DNA from: Candidatus Paralactobacillus gallistercoris
Lineage (GTDB): Bacteria > Bacillota > Bacilli > Lactobacillales > Lactobacillaceae
Direction of reading: 5' to 3'
Length of the DNA stretch: 32,225 bases
Assembly (NCBI GenBank): GCA_018883675.1
Contig: JAHLFS010000053.1
Span: 1-32,225, forward strand
Part shown: positions 30,944 to 32,225 of the stretch, piece after piece
How the letters are laid out: every line of letters begins with the position of its first letter
Numbering within the stretch: position 1 is the stretch's first letter
Position numbers and translations under genes: made by a program
The notes under the pieces: generated by a model
What the model was told of the DNA's origin: nothing
The model's input: the letters and a program-made list of their open reading frames with translations, nothing else
The model's database searches: none

Positions 30944-32191
30944 TCAGTTTTGTCCGTGTGCTGTTTTAATCCATTTTTGTTTTTTAGTAATTTTTCGATA
31001 TAACGCAATAACAACCGATGGAAAAAGAATAAGATTATAAACATTCATTCCTAAACATTCAATAATTGTCCGCAACTTAACCTTCTTAACATCGCTGCTA
31101 AATTTAATACTCATATACAATGCCAAAAAACAATTAGCGTCAATTAAAAAAATGAATAAATTAACAAAAGCGTTAATCCGTTCCAAGGCAAAAATGAAAG
31201 TCAACAAATTAGAAAAACCCACTAACAAAGTAAAAAATGGCAAAAACATGAAATATGTCATTTCAACCTTAGCACTCAACTTAATTTGTGAACTGTGAAT
31301 AATCTTTTTCAAGTATTTACCAATACAATCTAACCCACCTTGCGTCCAGCGGAAACGTTGGCGAATAAACGATACTAGTTTGTTAACTGCTTCCTGATAT
31401 ACAACAATGTCGCTACAATATAGCGTTTTCTTACCTTGTAACAAGAAATTCGTACTAAATTCAAAATCTTCTAGTAAGGCATTGCCCCACGGAGCAGCTT
31501 GTTCTTTAATCGCATTCATTCGAATAAACTGACCGTTACCAGATGCTGCAGCATCATGAATTTTATTACGAATACGTTGAATCCAATCATTAACAGTAGC
31601 AAATTCAATATCTTGCATTTTTTGCAGCCAATTATTGGCATTCAACATTCTAACTTTGGTTTGTAATAACGCTAATTGTGGATCACTAGCAAACCGATAT
31701 AATACTTTTTGAAAATCTACTTGTTTCATAACGGCGTCAGCATCCAACACACCGATAACATTATCGCCACCAGCCGGCGTTTGTTGACGAATATAATTTA
31801 ACCCATAATTTAACGCATCCCCCTTGCCCGTTTGTGCATTTGGTAAAGTGCGTCGGATAAGATGAATTTTGTTACTCTGCTGATGATCAGTAATAAACTT
31901 CGCAATCACTGCTGCCGTCCCATCATCAGAACCGTCATCGATAACATAAAGACAAACTTACGGTAAGTTAATTGTATTTTTCAAAAAGTTAATTAACGTT
32001 TGCTTAGCAACTTCAGCCTCATCAAGCATCGGCATGAGAATAAACATCTTAATATCGTTAGGAATTTGCGAAAAATCATAATTAATTTTCGTTTCCCGCA
32101 ATGACCCGCATATCAAAATAATTACCCACACGGAATAAAAAGATACTCCAATAAAAGATATTAAAAGAATTAAATTAATTATGTTATACAT
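30944..32191 (-). pseudogene. Processive GT2 family membrane glycosyltransferase interrupted by in-frame TAA at 31958-31960
   Basis: ORFs 31958-32191 and 30944-31909 are in the same frame. Read-through gives ...FLKNTINLP*VCLYVIDDGSDDGTAAVIAKFITDH...GVLDADA...QRFRWTQGG (D, DxD and Q/RxxRW motifs). Confidence 0.88.
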
Positions 32192-32209
32192 GTTAACTTA
32201 TTATATTAT

Positions 32210-32225
32210 CTGTCTCTTATACACA
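32210..32225 (+). other. Nextera/Tn5 mosaic-end adapter residue (assembly contamination)
   Basis: Final 16 nt CTGTCTCTTATACACA match the first 16 nt of the 19-nt CTGTCTCTTATACACATCT. Confidence 0.96.

Noticed and set aside
30944-31909. Taking the 321-aa ORF as a genuine complete GT2 with GTG start
   Set aside because: The upstream in-frame sequence contains the essential VIDDGSDDG motif and a 77-aa N-terminal membrane segment, so it is a truncated remainder of a longer gene.

Overview
The window is about 32 kb of low-GC DNA that reads as Lactobacillaceae, judged by protein similarity and gene content. It is mostly housekeeping and envelope genes on the minus strand. In order these are: an AarF/UbiB-like kinase (partial), a 43-aa small protein, RNase Z, an ArsC/LMW-PTP-like protein (+), htpX and lemA (both frameshifted), a GT4, a Wzy/O-antigen-ligase-like membrane protein (+), a GT2, GNAT-tsaE-pta-ung, a tubby/LOR-like protein (+), a second GNAT, a UgpC/A/E-type ABC importer (+) with a frameshifted solute-binding lipoprotein, smpB-rnr-secG, a CLC antiporter, eno, tpiA-like, uvrA-uvrB, pgcA-like, a secreted repeat/Cys-rich protein, and a processive GT2 interrupted by an in-frame TAA. 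The last 16 nt are the Nextera/Tn5 mosaic-end adapter, so the true contig ends at about 32209. The main signals are: (i) a TpiA-like protein encoded next to enolase with catalytic His95->Tyr, Glu97->Gln and altered phosphate loops; (ii) an arsenate-reductase/LMW-PTP-like protein whose P-loop nucleophilic Cys is gone; (iii) a GT2 whose DXD-type motif reads EGH; (iv) four disrupted genes (lemA, htpX, solute-binding protein, GT2), which suggests ongoing gene erosion; (v) a secreted APT/KPV-repeat protein with a Cys/His-rich C-terminal domain I cannot assign to a family. I found no CRISPR array, tRNA, rRNA or convincing mobile element.
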